This document shows positions 13,811 to 20,359 of a stretch of DNA of 32,376 bases, piece by piece; the first letter of the stretch is position 1, and every line of letters starts with the position of its first letter. The notes under the pieces are model-generated. The model saw nothing but the letters and a program-made list of their open reading frames with translations. It ran no database searches and had not been told where the DNA came from. This DNA is from a virus: the IMG/VR virus record IMGVR_UViG_3300042463_000209, positions 1 through 32,376 of that record. One strand, given 5' to 3'. The translations under genes were made by a program, and so were the position numbers.

Positions 13811-16053
13811 TTCTCTGCTATTTCTTTGATGTAATTATTGATTGTCTGCCTTGATATACCCAACATATCAGCCATATGACTGCGGTTGAATTCCGGATGA
13901 GCTTTGTAAACTTCTTGCACCTGCTGCTTCTTGCTTTTGGTCTTATGAAGTGCTACAATTTTCTTCAATTCAAATGTCTCTGAAGACTTCATTTTGACTT
14001 TCTTAGCCATATTGATGAAGTACTTTGACAAGCGCTCAGCTTTCAGTACAGCATCCTTGGTGATAAAGTCTAATGGATACGGATCCTCACTGGTCATTGA
14101 GTCAAGTGTATTGAGCAGAAGTGCAAACCTTGGAATGTAGGACTTTTGCTTTGGCAGCATTGACTTCATATACTCATTCTCCATCTCTGAGTTCTGCATT
14201 GCAGTGATCTCATCAAAAATACGTTGCCATTCCTGCTTGGCTCCAGCGCTGAATGTGGCAATGATAGGAGTAATTTGATTGTCATTGTCATAGGTCACAA
14301 TTCTGCGCTTCACTTCCTGGTACATATTGATAGTGAAGTCTTCATACCACTGGAGCAGTTCGGCATCCATTTCATTGTCATTGTATGTCTCCACTTCTAG
14401 ATCAGGGAAGCAGGTCAAGATACGGTCAATGAAACCATTGTCTTTGTTTTCTTCAGTGAAGAATTGATTCAATATGCCTGGCTGAATACCTCCCAAGATT
14501 GGAATGACTGGTGACTCGACAAATGAGCTCTTTGATGTCTTTCTGTTCAGTGCCACACCTTTGTTGCTCCAAGATGATAACCAGAATTCAAGGTCAGAAC
14601 CTGCCCTGTACTTATTCATATCTTTCAGCCATCCTGCCAGCTCATCCTTGAATACTCCAACGGCATTCTTATTCTCCTCATGCAGCTCAACGAGTGCCTC
14701 AAGCGTGATGTCAGATGCAATAAACTGAGTCTTTGTAGGCTTGCGGAGTTGCTCCTCACCTTCACGTTCCTTCTTGTCCATCTCCATATAGGCACGGTAT
14801 GCATCCATACGTTTGATGTAGGTCTTTATTTCATTGTTATTTGCCTTCTGCAATGGGAAGATGATGTTATTGATATTCGGAGTTTTTCCCACTCCAGGCC
14901 TACCAACAATAGCCATCCACAGGATGCCGCTTTCCACCCACCCAGTCTTCACCTGTATCTTCACACTGTTGCCAATGATGATGCTCAGCATCCACATCAT
15001 TGAGCACCCCATATAGTCAAGTGATGCATTGAGTGTGCGGTGACATTCAAGCATATATTGTTGAATAGCTGTAGGAAAGATATCTAGTGGGAACACCAGT
15101 TCACTTTCATCAAGTGTGATGTCCGCTGGAGAATACTCCACTGCAGGCATCTGCTTGACTTGTCTTGATCCATACTGCTTGGCATACAGGTCACGTGATG
15201 CTGCCTTCATATCACCATTGTGATATTTGTACGCATAGATGGCGAATGGTGATAGAATTGTCTCAGCTGGATAGATTGTTCCTGTGGAGAATAGATACAG
15301 ATTGCCTGAGTCATTGAAGATGTAGCCACTATGTTCTGATGTACCACCGTTTCGCTTTACTACTTGGCGGTCCTTCAGTCTTCTCACAATGGTGAAGTCA
15401 TCTTGAATGAGATCCCAAACTGAATTGCGCTGATTGAAGTCAGTCCAAGGTGCAATACTTTGAGCAGGAATAGGCTCGTGCTGTGGCTCAGCTACAGGCT
15501 CCTTGTAGTCAAATAGCCTGGACACGTGCATCAGCATTTCACGGTCCTTCACTGATATCTCCTTAATGTCTGAGTATCCTAGTGCTGTGACCTTCTTCTC
15601 ATAGATGAATACATAGCCACCAATTCCCCTGGTCTCAATGATTGCCTCTGTAGATCCTTCAAGCTTGGCTAGTTTCTGATTGCCTTCAATGTGTTCACAC
15701 TTGTAAAGAATGTGGTAGCCGTTGTTGATTGTCTTGTAGATTACAAACTTCTCCTCAAAGTCAGCAATGGTATCATTCAAGAAGGTCAGGTATTCTTTCC
15801 AAAAGTCCTGCTGTGCTGCTAAAGTTGGCAATGTCTTGAGGTCAATGTCAATCACCTCAAGTCCACCATACCCTGTGCACAGTCCTTGACCTTTGGTAGT
15901 CTCCAGTTCATAGACTTTGGCAAATTCTTCTTTGCTCATTGCTTTAGTCTGGAATTCTTTCCACTTGATATTAGGCACCTTCTTGTCACCTATGGTGATG
16001 ATGCTATAGCCGTCATCAATTAGACGGTTGATTTTTGATAGTGGCAGCTTCAT
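13807..16053 (-). CDS. Primase-polymerase / DUF3987-type helicase fusion
   Basis: This 748-residue protein is the replication centre of the phage. The N-terminal archaeo-eukaryotic primase domain has GGLEVIDIDLK (63-73, D69 and D71 as metal ligands), NNGYHILYK (110-118, H114) and ETRGIGGYVFIY (140-151). A linker and small domain span 190-320. The helicase part has Walker A GRPGVGKT (384-391), KDELAGWL (about 460-467, Walker B-like D-E) and a DUF3987-style core. The last 35 residues are an HTH (HMADMLGISRQTINNYIKEI). It would unwind and prime at the origin-like region just upstream (16317-16547). No DNA polymerase gene is present, so host polymerase must be used. Confidence 0.87.
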   Translation of the reverse strand: MKLPLSKINRLIDDGYSIITIGDKKVPNIKWKEFQTKAMSKEEFAKVYELETTKGQGLCTGYGGLEVIDIDLKTLPTLAAQQDFWKEYLTFLNDTIADFEEKFVIYKTINNGYHILYKCEHIEGNQKLAKLEGSTEAIIETRGIGGYVFIYEKKVTALGYSDIKEISVKDREMLMHVSRLFDYKEPVAEPQHEPIPAQSIAPWTDFNQRNSVWDLIQDDFTIVRRLKDRQVVKRNGGTSEHSGYIFNDSGNLYLFSTGTIYPAETILSPFAIYAYKYHNGDMKAASRDLYAKQYGSRQVKQMPAVEYSPADITLDESELVFPLDIFPTAIQQYMLECHRTLNASLDYMGCSMMWMLSIIIGNSVKIQVKTGWVESGILWMAIVGRPGVGKTPNINNIIFPLQKANNNEIKTYIKRMDAYRAYMEMDKKEREGEEQLRKPTKTQFIASDITLEALVELHEENKNAVGVFKDELAGWLKDMNKYRAGSDLEFWLSSWSNKGVALNRKTSKSSFVESPVIPILGGIQPGILNQFFTEENKDNGFIDRILTCFPDLEVETYNDNEMDAELLQWYEDFTINMYQEVKRRIVTYDNDNQITPIIATFSAGAKQEWQRIFDEITAMQNSEMENEYMKSMLPKQKSYIPRFALLLNTLDSMTSEDPYPLDFITKDAVLKAERLSKYFINMAKKVKMKSSETFELKKIVALHKTKSKKQQVQEVYKAHPEFNRSHMADMLGISRQTINNYIKEIAEK

Positions 16054-16283
16054 ACTATGGCAGCGAATTCGTAGATGTAATTTGCTGCACCACTTTCATC
16101 CACCCTCATACCGGTGCATTTGAATAGTACTATACCTTCAGCCGTTTCAATCTCAATCTCAATGGCTGGATTGTCAGCTGTGTGGATCTCACGCTCCAAT
16201 GTAGCCAGGTGAGTGAATGGATACGTGACACCAGATGTCTCAAAATACTCACGTAGGTTTCTTACAATTAAATACCGTTTCAT
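16050..16283 (-). CDS. Small beta-rich protein upstream of PrimPol, unknown
   Basis: This 77-residue protein has no membrane segment. The first half is helical and basic (MKRYLIVRNLREYF), and the second half is a run of beta strands with acidic residues (IEIEIETAEGIVLFKCTG and ANYIYEFAAIV). It is not recognised. It is the first gene after the origin-like region, under a TACATTTG box 20 bases upstream, and it overlaps the PrimPol start with ATGA, so it is co-translated with the primase. Confidence 0.62.
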   Translation of the reverse strand: MKRYLIVRNLREYFETSGVTYPFTHLATLEREIHTADNPAIEIEIETAEGIVLFKCTGMRVDESGAANYIYEFAAIV

Positions 16284-16303
16284 TTTTCTAAATTAAGTTT
16301 TGA

Positions 16304-16311
16304 CAAATGTA
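16304..16311 (-). promoter_or_regulatory. Bacteroidetes-type -7 box at the origin edge (TACATTTG)
   Basis: TACATTTG fits TAnnTTTG exactly and lies 20 bases before the ATG of the 77-residue gene, at the left edge of the iteron region. No clear TTTG stands 17-23 bases upstream. Several iterons lie immediately upstream, so an iteron-binding protein could block or help this promoter. Confidence 0.42.
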
Positions 16312-16316
16312 ATAAG

Positions 16317-16547
16317 ATTACACCGTAAATAATTTGTGTCAAAATTTTACACTGATTTTTACACTAATTTGACACTTTTTTTACACCTATTTTTGCTCTG
16401 CATTGCACTGATAGTCTAACTTACAGCGTTTTTGCTTTACACTTTTACACCAAAATGAAAAATTTTATTTTTTTTCAATCTGATTTTTTTTCAAAGTGTC
16501 ACTGTAAAGTGTAAAAAGTGTAAAATTTTGACACTTTTTTTACACCT
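16317..16547. other. Origin-like, iteron-rich intergenic region
   Basis: This is the largest intergenic gap of the genome (268 bases between genes) and by far the most AT-rich. TTTACAC occurs six times on the plus strand (16346, 16358, 16380, 16436, 16444, 16539) and twice as GTGTAAA (16509, 16518). TTTGACAC variants sit at 16368 and 16527, with the reverse form at 16336. A 17-base near-palindrome GTGTCAAAATTTTACAC (16336-16352) recurs inverted at 16518-16534. Between the two clusters lies a run of T and A tracts (16456-16492), a natural unwinding element. The longer form TTTTACACC is close to a DnaA box (TTATNCACA), and the gene for a DnaA domain IV-like protein is two genes upstream. PrimPol follows. 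Role as origin is an inference. Confidence 0.62.
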
Positions 16548-16551
16548 ATTG

Positions 16552-16809
16552 TCACTGGTAGAATTCAATCCACTGAATAATCTTAGCAGTGTAGCTATAT
16601 TCTTCAAGGATCACTAAGCGCTTCTGCTCATTCTTCTCAATTGGACAGTCAAAGTCATCCCTGAGCATAGCAATATCCTTCTCAATGGATGACCGGTGAT
16701 AGTCCATTCCTGTGATGTAGTTCACACGTGCAGTGATTTGTTCAATGCTGTGCGGTTTCATCTGTAGCATATACACTATGCAGCTCATTCGTCTCAGTTT
16801 CTCTCTCAT
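16552..16809 (-). CDS. Small winged-helix-like DNA-binding protein
   Basis: This 85-residue protein is basic at the N-terminus (MREKLRRM). Residues 10-55 read as helix (CIVYMLQMKPHSIEQITARV), turn and recognition helix (DYHRSSIEKDIAMLRDDF), then a beta wing (IEKNEQKRLVILEEY). This is the pattern of HTH_11/DeoR-like winged helices. It begins with ATGA at the end of the DnaA-like gene and ends at the edge of the iteron region. It could assist the DnaA-like protein at the origin or control the flanking promoter. The assignment comes from pattern reading only. Confidence 0.55.
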   Translation of the reverse strand: MREKLRRMSCIVYMLQMKPHSIEQITARVNYITGMDYHRSSIEKDIAMLRDDFDCPIEKNEQKRLVILEEYSYTAKIIQWIEFYQ

Positions 16810-17228
16810 AGTATCTCCATAAAGTGTTCACGCTTGATGATTCCTTTATTGTCCAGGAACCAATCAGGATCTGTTGAAGTGAATTGAAGCTCCAGTGTCA
16901 CAATTGGTCCTGCCATATGGCTCACTGACATATACATATTCTGTTCACTGAGCGCTGTGATGGAGAAGCGGTTAACTTCTTGCCACAGCTCACTGATGAT
17001 ACCCATATACAATGCATCACGTTGCTTCATAAACAGTTCGTGTTGATTAACACCATACAGTACAGTGCTGTGATTCATCCCAAACATATCACCTACCTGC
17101 TCAAATGTGAGTCCTTTGCGCATCTCACTGAAGATGTAGTATCTTTTGTACACTATGTCACGCTTTCTTGTTTTACGCTGCAATCCGTGTGCCTCAGCTA
17201 TCTTAATCAGTTCTTTAATTGTTGCCAT
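16806..17228 (-). CDS. DnaA domain IV-like DNA-binding protein
   Basis: This 140-residue protein reads like the DNA-binding end of DnaA alone, with no ATPase. Residues 29-60 are KRYYIFSEMRKGLTFEQVGDMFG, then MNHSTVLYGVNQH. In DnaA the matching stretch is the basic loop, then FGxRDHTTVxHA, the signature that reads the DnaA box. Here N-H-S-T-V occupies residues 52-56. A helix (DALYMGIISELWQEV) follows as in DnaA. The C-terminal 50 residues (beta-rich) are new. With a dozen DnaA-box-like repeats two genes downstream it is a good candidate initiator or loader that replaces or helps host DnaA. Confidence 0.72.
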   Translation of the reverse strand: MATIKELIKIAEAHGLQRKTRKRDIVYKRYYIFSEMRKGLTFEQVGDMFGMNHSTVLYGVNQHELFMKQRDALYMGIISELWQEVNRFSITALSEQNMYMSVSHMAGPIVTLELQFTSTDPDWFLDNKGIIKREHFMEIL

Positions 17229-17413
17229 AATACTTCAATTTTTTCATTCTTAAATTCATCAATGTGACACAATTGGTCTTCTTTGCCGTGGTAGTTAAAA
17301 TTGTCCTGGCGAAAGTAGCCATTGTCATCAATCTTTCCATAGCACCAAAAGCCACCTTCTGGCTCCACCTCATCAATCAGCCATATTCTAATCATTGTTC
17401 CTGGTCTCATCAC
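17207..17413 (-). CDS. Small soluble protein, unknown
   Basis: This 68-residue protein is rich in aromatic and acidic residues (VEPEGGFWCYGKIDDNGYF) and ends in a short helix (NEKIEVLWQQLKN). The first half looks like a small beta barrel (RPGTMIRIWLIDEV). It is linked by ATGA overlap to the gene upstream and overlaps the DnaA-like gene by 22 bases. Either of the first two methionines could start it. No family is recognised. Confidence 0.52.
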   Translation of the reverse strand: MMRPGTMIRIWLIDEVEPEGGFWCYGKIDDNGYFRQDNFNYHGKEDQLCHIDEFKNEKIEVLWQQLKN

Positions 17414-17658
17414 TCAATACGTTTTTGGTCATTGTCAATTGATTTGAACAGCTCAGATGCTGAGTCAAGTCTGCCAGTTGCTTTGATGAAGTCCACTTCA
17501 ATCTTTGCTGAGTTGATAATCACAGAACCAATGGCGCTGATTGCCTTTGCCTTGTCCACTTCTGCTTTGATTTGTTCTGGACTGAGTGTATCATCATCAA
17601 TCCTTTCCAGTGCTGCGAATAGGTGATCACGTAGATCACTGATTTTGTTCTTTGCCAT
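17410..17658 (-). CDS. Small conserved helical phage protein
   Basis: This 82-residue, all-helical protein starts MAKNKISDLRDHLFAALERI, followed by an acidic loop and SVIINSAKIEVDFIKATG. I recognise this start and the INSAKxEVDF pattern from small phage proteins that occur beside replication or nuclease genes. The function is unknown. It overlaps the HNH gene by 23 bases and the next gene by 4, so it belongs to the same operon. Confidence 0.65.
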   Translation of the reverse strand: MAKNKISDLRDHLFAALERIDDDTLSPEQIKAEVDKAKAISAIGSVIINSAKIEVDFIKATGRLDSASELFKSIDNDQKRIE

Positions 17659-18262
17659 TGATTTTCTTTAATAGTTTATTGTTCAATTTTATTAGTTCTT
17701 TGATTTCTGGAGTGAAGCGGTGCCAGGTATTCATCTGCATTGCCTCAGCATAGGTCATTAGCTTCAAGTTTTCAAGCCTGCAGTCTAATGAATTGCCATT
17801 GATGAATACTACTTTCATCTTTGGCGGTATAGGACCGTGCTCCTGCTCCCACAAATAGCGGTGATATAGTACCCATTTGCTATCTGATAGCTTAATATGC
17901 ACGTATTCTCTACCTGTTTTGTCCGGTCTTGGTGTTAATGTGCCATCAGGTTTCCAGTTTTGTGGTCTGATTCCCTTCTTGAACATTGTGCCCTTGACTT
18001 TCTCATACACTTCAGCAGGCATCTTCTGTCCTTTGTTGAATGGAATGTGGCCCTTTTTGAATTCAGTTGCTGGACTGCTTCTCACACCTCGTCTCAGTCT
18101 GCCACTGTCTTCACTTGCCAAGTACGCTGGATCCTTCTTCAATCCTCTGTTCATTGCCAGGTTGTATATCTGGCTCACTTTGACACCAAGGTCTGCAGCA
18201 ATTTTGCTTGTCAATTCGTGTGGATACCTTCTCAGTATCTCTGCTTTCTGCTCAGCTGTCAT
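17636..18262 (-). CDS. HNH endonuclease with N-terminal HTH
   Basis: The protein has 208 residues from 18262. A start at 18361 would force this frame through the upstream 47-codon gene, and the ATGA overlap at 18262 is the better signal. Residues 1-42 form an HTH (LTSKIAADLGVKVSQIYNLAMNRG). The HNH domain has YHRYLWEQEHGPIPPKMKVV (133-152) and FINGNSLDCRLENLKLMT (153-170). The usual second histidine (xHxNG) is F153, a variant I know from other HNH proteins with the FxDGN motif, so it may still cut. Such stand-alone HNH genes are often homing-like. A basic C-terminal helix (LIKLNNKLLKKINGKE) follows. Confidence 0.8.
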   Translation of the reverse strand: MTAEQKAEILRRYPHELTSKIAADLGVKVSQIYNLAMNRGLKKDPAYLASEDSGRLRRGVRSSPATEFKKGHIPFNKGQKMPAEVYEKVKGTMFKKGIRPQNWKPDGTLTPRPDKTGREYVHIKLSDSKWVLYHRYLWEQEHGPIPPKMKVVFINGNSLDCRLENLKLMTYAEAMQMNTWHRFTPEIKELIKLNNKLLKKINGKEQNQ

Positions 18263-18402
18263 ACCTTCTCCACTTGAATGATTAACGGCTCCCACATATC
18301 CATCTTCTTGATAGCATCTTCTTTGCTGTTTGCCTGCAGTACACGGTACATAATTCTCCATTTACCGTCTGCCTTTGCTCTGTAGGTCACTTTCCAAGTC
18401 AT
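18259..18402 (-). CDS. Small protein of 47 residues, unknown
   Basis: The ATG at 18402 lies inside the last 41 bases of the upstream gene, and the TGA at 18259-18261 overlaps the HNH ATG. The product alternates beta-like and helical segments (MTWKVTYRAKADGKWRIMYR, then SKEDAIKKMDMWEPLIIQVE), a compact fold-like pattern quite unlike a chance frame. The competing frame, an N-terminal extension of the HNH protein, is rich in Q, C and G and looks non-coding. No family is recognised. Confidence 0.62.
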   Translation of the reverse strand: MTWKVTYRAKADGKWRIMYRVLQANSKEDAIKKMDMWEPLIIQVEKV

Positions 18403-18631
18403 TTTGTTCTTTGTTAATTTTGTTTAAGCTTGCAATTACTTCCATTTGTTTCAACAGATCACGCATTACATCAGTATCTGTGTCATCTTTATTGAGTTCA
18501 TCAAGTGCTTTTTTGTGTAATAAATACATAATATTCTGATTTATATCTTTATTCAGAATTTCTTGAATTTCAAATGCTGCAACACTTGCTGTAAAAAATA
18601 CTTTCAATGTTTTTTTATTCTCTGCTGTCAT
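18362..18631 (-). CDS. Small helical protein, unknown
   Basis: This 89-residue protein has a hydrophobic start (KVFFTASVAAFEIQEIL), possibly an amphipathic helix. An acidic coiled coil follows (DELNKDDTDTDVMRDLLKQMEVI), and the tail is polar (NKEQNDLESDLQSKGRR). It starts at an ATGA overlap with the zinc protein and overlaps the 47-codon gene by 41 bases. The sequence is AT-rich compared with its neighbours. No function is recognised. Confidence 0.55.
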   Translation of the reverse strand: MTAENKKTLKVFFTASVAAFEIQEILNKDINQNIMYLLHKKALDELNKDDTDTDVMRDLLKQMEVIASLNKINKEQNDLESDLQSKGRR

Positions 18632-19074
18632 AGCTCCACAATGTATTTGATTTCAGACTCAGCTACACCAGTTGAATTGATGAAGCTTGTGATTGCGTGT
18701 GTGATTCCTGCAGCATTCAATGTCAATCCACCAAGCAATGGAGTTGCTTCCTTCTCCACATCTCCACGTTCAATGAAGTATGTGATGTGGTAGTTGCGTG
18801 TTGGCTGTCCTGTGAAGCTCATTGATATATCTCTGTAGAACATCTCAAATGTGTCTGTGATTTCTTTGAATATTGGATGAACATTGTCACAATTTTCAGC
18901 TGAATTTGTGACTGGATGATCATCATCACCATCCTCATCATATTCTTCAATGTCTTCTTCATTGTAGCCTTGTCCATCACAGTATGAACATTCACAATTT
19001 ACCATTCTGCTAGTTTCCCAGCAAGCTACTTCGTATGCACCCTCACCGTTGCACTCTTTGCACTTGATTTTCAT
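18628..19074 (-). CDS. DnaJ-type zinc-finger protein
   Basis: The protein has 148 residues from 19074. The start is chosen for its ATGA overlap with the 34-codon gene, and an upstream extension of 18 codons is that gene read in another frame. Two CxxCxGxG motifs stand at the N-terminus, KCKECNGEG (3-11) and ECSYCDGQG (about 28-36), the signature of the DnaJ zinc ribbon. A long acidic stretch (EEDIEEYDEDGDDDHP) follows, then a soluble C-terminal half. No J-domain is present, so this is not a co-chaperone but a zinc-ribbon protein. It is the second gene of the early operon, so it is made very early. Confidence 0.7.
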   Translation of the reverse strand: MKIKCKECNGEGAYEVACWETSRMVNCECSYCDGQGYNEEDIEEYDEDGDDDHPVTNSAENCDNVHPIFKEITDTFEMFYRDISMSFTGQPTRNYHITYFIERGDVEKEATPLLGGLTLNAAGITHAITSFINSTGVAESEIKYIVEL

Positions 19075-19175
19075 AGCGAATAAAAATAAAAGATTACACT
19101 TAGCACAGCCATCATTGCTGCGATACACTGAAGGACCTCCCAGTGCTCAGGAGTTGAAGGAATAAACCTTTTCAT
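19071..19175 (-). CDS. Tiny membrane protein, 34 residues, first gene of the early operon
   Basis: The ATG at 19175 is about 32 bases below the predicted start point of the early promoter, and the TGA overlaps the ATG of the zinc protein (CTATGA). The product has a basic, polar N-terminus (MKRFIPSTPEHWEV) and one membrane helix (IAAMMAVLSVIFYFY). Promoter position, coupling and helix together make it a likely gene. As the first product of the early transcript it may act at the envelope at the onset of infection, which is an inference. Confidence 0.6.
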   Translation of the reverse strand: MKRFIPSTPEHWEVLQCIAAMMAVLSVIFYFYSL

Positions 19176-19213
19176 ACTGTTAATTTTTAATAGTTAAATG
19201 TCTTATGACTCTG

Positions 19214-19244
19214 CGAAGTTATGTAATATTTTTACATATACAAA
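19214..19244 (-). promoter_or_regulatory. Early promoter with an inverted-repeat operator in its spacer
   Basis: On the minus strand a -33 TTTG (19244-19241) is followed by exactly 19 bases and TAACTTCG (19221-19214), one mismatch from TAnnTTTG. This is the spacing reported for Bacteroidetes promoters. The spacer holds a perfect inverted repeat TATGTAA-TATTT-TTACATA (19220-19238), which touches the -7 box. A protein bound there would block the promoter. It lies 39 bases above the first early gene. It is the best promoter in the window. Confidence 0.7.
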
Positions 19245-19265
19245 TTTTAGTGAACAATTTTTTTA

Positions 19266-19298
19266 ATAAAAAACAAAAAGCACCCCGATCTGGAGTGC
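19266..19298 (-). terminator. Intrinsic terminator after the head-lysis operon
   Basis: On the minus strand GCACTCC (19298-19292) pairs with GGGGTGC (19286-19280), including one G-U pair, around a 5-base loop. TTTTTGTTTTTTA follows. It is placed 66 bases after the metallophosphoesterase stop and 22 bases before the -33 element of the early promoter, so it separates late head-lysis transcription from the early operon. Bases 19299-19363 hold no gene. Confidence 0.85.
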
Positions 19299-19363
19299 TT
19301 ATTCTTACCTAACGCCTAAACTATACTTATGCGAATATACTGCTTGGGCGCTAAGATAGTAAA

Positions 19364-20359
19364 TTATTTCACTTTGCCATCTACATAGCGTAAATTTCTC
19401 ACCTGCACTTCACCTTCTTCATCACGCTCCACAAACATCCATCCTAAATTCCACTTGTTGTAGGGCAGATATTCTGGTGAAAGTCCGCAAAGGCACCCAG
19501 TTGAAAATGTAGTGATTACATTGCCGTGCATATCCTTCTCACTATGCTCAGATGTTTGGTGATGGTGCCCTATCACACAGTGTGCTTTAGCTTTCATAAA
19601 CAGACCACGTGCAGGATTGACTGGTGAGAAGACTGAATTGCCGAATTCATGACCATGCATTATACTCAGATCTCCAAACATTATTTTTTGACGGCTCTTG
19701 ATGAGGTGAGCACCATACTGTCCAAACCTTAGTATGTTTTCAAGCTTGAAGTCTGTTATGCCTAGGAGCTCAGGAGCTGTCACCTTAAGGTAATTCTCCC
19801 ATCTGTCTTCGTGATTGCCTAGCTTGAAGTAGATAGGCCCAGGAATAGCTTCATTTAACGTCTCAAGCAATTGTCTTGTCATCTCAAGTTCACCTGCTAG
19901 ATCTCTCAGCCGTGGATCTTTGATGAATCTTGATGCCATATACATATCAATTGTGTCACCATTGAGCAGTACAGCATCAGCTTTGTGCTTGATACCGTAT
20001 GCAATGGCAGCACTCAATGCTTCTTCATCGTGATACGGTAGGTGAATGTCTGACATTATGAGCAGTCTTCTGCATCCTTTTGGTATGTGAAACGTCTCCA
20101 GTTCCTCATAGTCACTTGGTGGTAGTTTACTATTCCATCCCATTGCTTCAAGTTTTTGTTCATCAGATCTCACAGCTACAGGATCAGGGCAAAACTTTCC
20201 TTTCATTTCACCTCTGTAGTATCTGATTTTATGGTAAACATTCGTGTACTTAATAAAGATAGATGGATGCAAAGCCATCAATGCACTGGCAGCAGTTCTG
20301 CTACCAATGTCAGGATTCTCAAGTAAAAATTCCTTGATTATTTTGACATCAATCTTCAT
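19364..20359 (-). CDS. Calcineurin-like metallophosphoesterase
   Basis: This 331-residue protein has, after an N-terminal helical domain (1-55, winged-helix or HTH-like), all five signature blocks of the calcineurin fold: DIH (104-106), GD (134-135), GNHE (181-184), HGHE (235-238) and GHHH (264-267). These hold two metal ions for phosphodiester or phosphomonoester cleavage. Substrates vary widely (nucleotides, RNA, DNA, phosphoproteins), so the target cannot be named. It overlaps the endolysin gene by 11 bases and is the last gene before the terminator, so it is expressed with lysis. It might degrade host DNA or RNA ends, or act on a nucleotide signal, both speculative. Confidence 0.85.
   Translation of the reverse strand: MKIDVKIIKEFLLENPDIGSRTAASALMALHPSIFIKYTNVYHKIRYYRGEMKGKFCPDPVAVRSDEQKLEAMGWNSKLPPSDYEELETFHIPKGCRRLLIMSDIHLPYHDEEALSAAIAYGIKHKADAVLLNGDTIDMYMASRFIKDPRLRDLAGELEMTRQLLETLNEAIPGPIYFKLGNHEDRWENYLKVTAPELLGITDFKLENILRFGQYGAHLIKSRQKIMFGDLSIMHGHEFGNSVFSPVNPARGLFMKAKAHCVIGHHHQTSEHSEKDMHGNVITTFSTGCLCGLSPEYLPYNKWNLGWMFVERDEEGEVQVRNLRYVDGKVK

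Noticed and set aside
14504-15016. Plus-strand open frames inside the PrimPol gene (60-107 codons)
   Set aside because: They are shadows of the intact minus-strand gene with all motifs, and they have no coupling or promoter.
16284-16551. CRISPR array
   Set aside because: The repeats are 7-9 bases, irregularly spaced and in both directions. No repeat of 24-40 bases with even spacers occurs in the window.
18263-18361. 33-residue N-terminal extension of the HNH protein
   Set aside because: The 47-codon gene in another frame covers these bases with a far more protein-like sequence.
19299-19363. tRNA or small RNA gene after the terminator
   Set aside because: Bases with weak pairing were seen, but no cloverleaf or conserved T-loop sequence. 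It is left as plain intergenic DNA.
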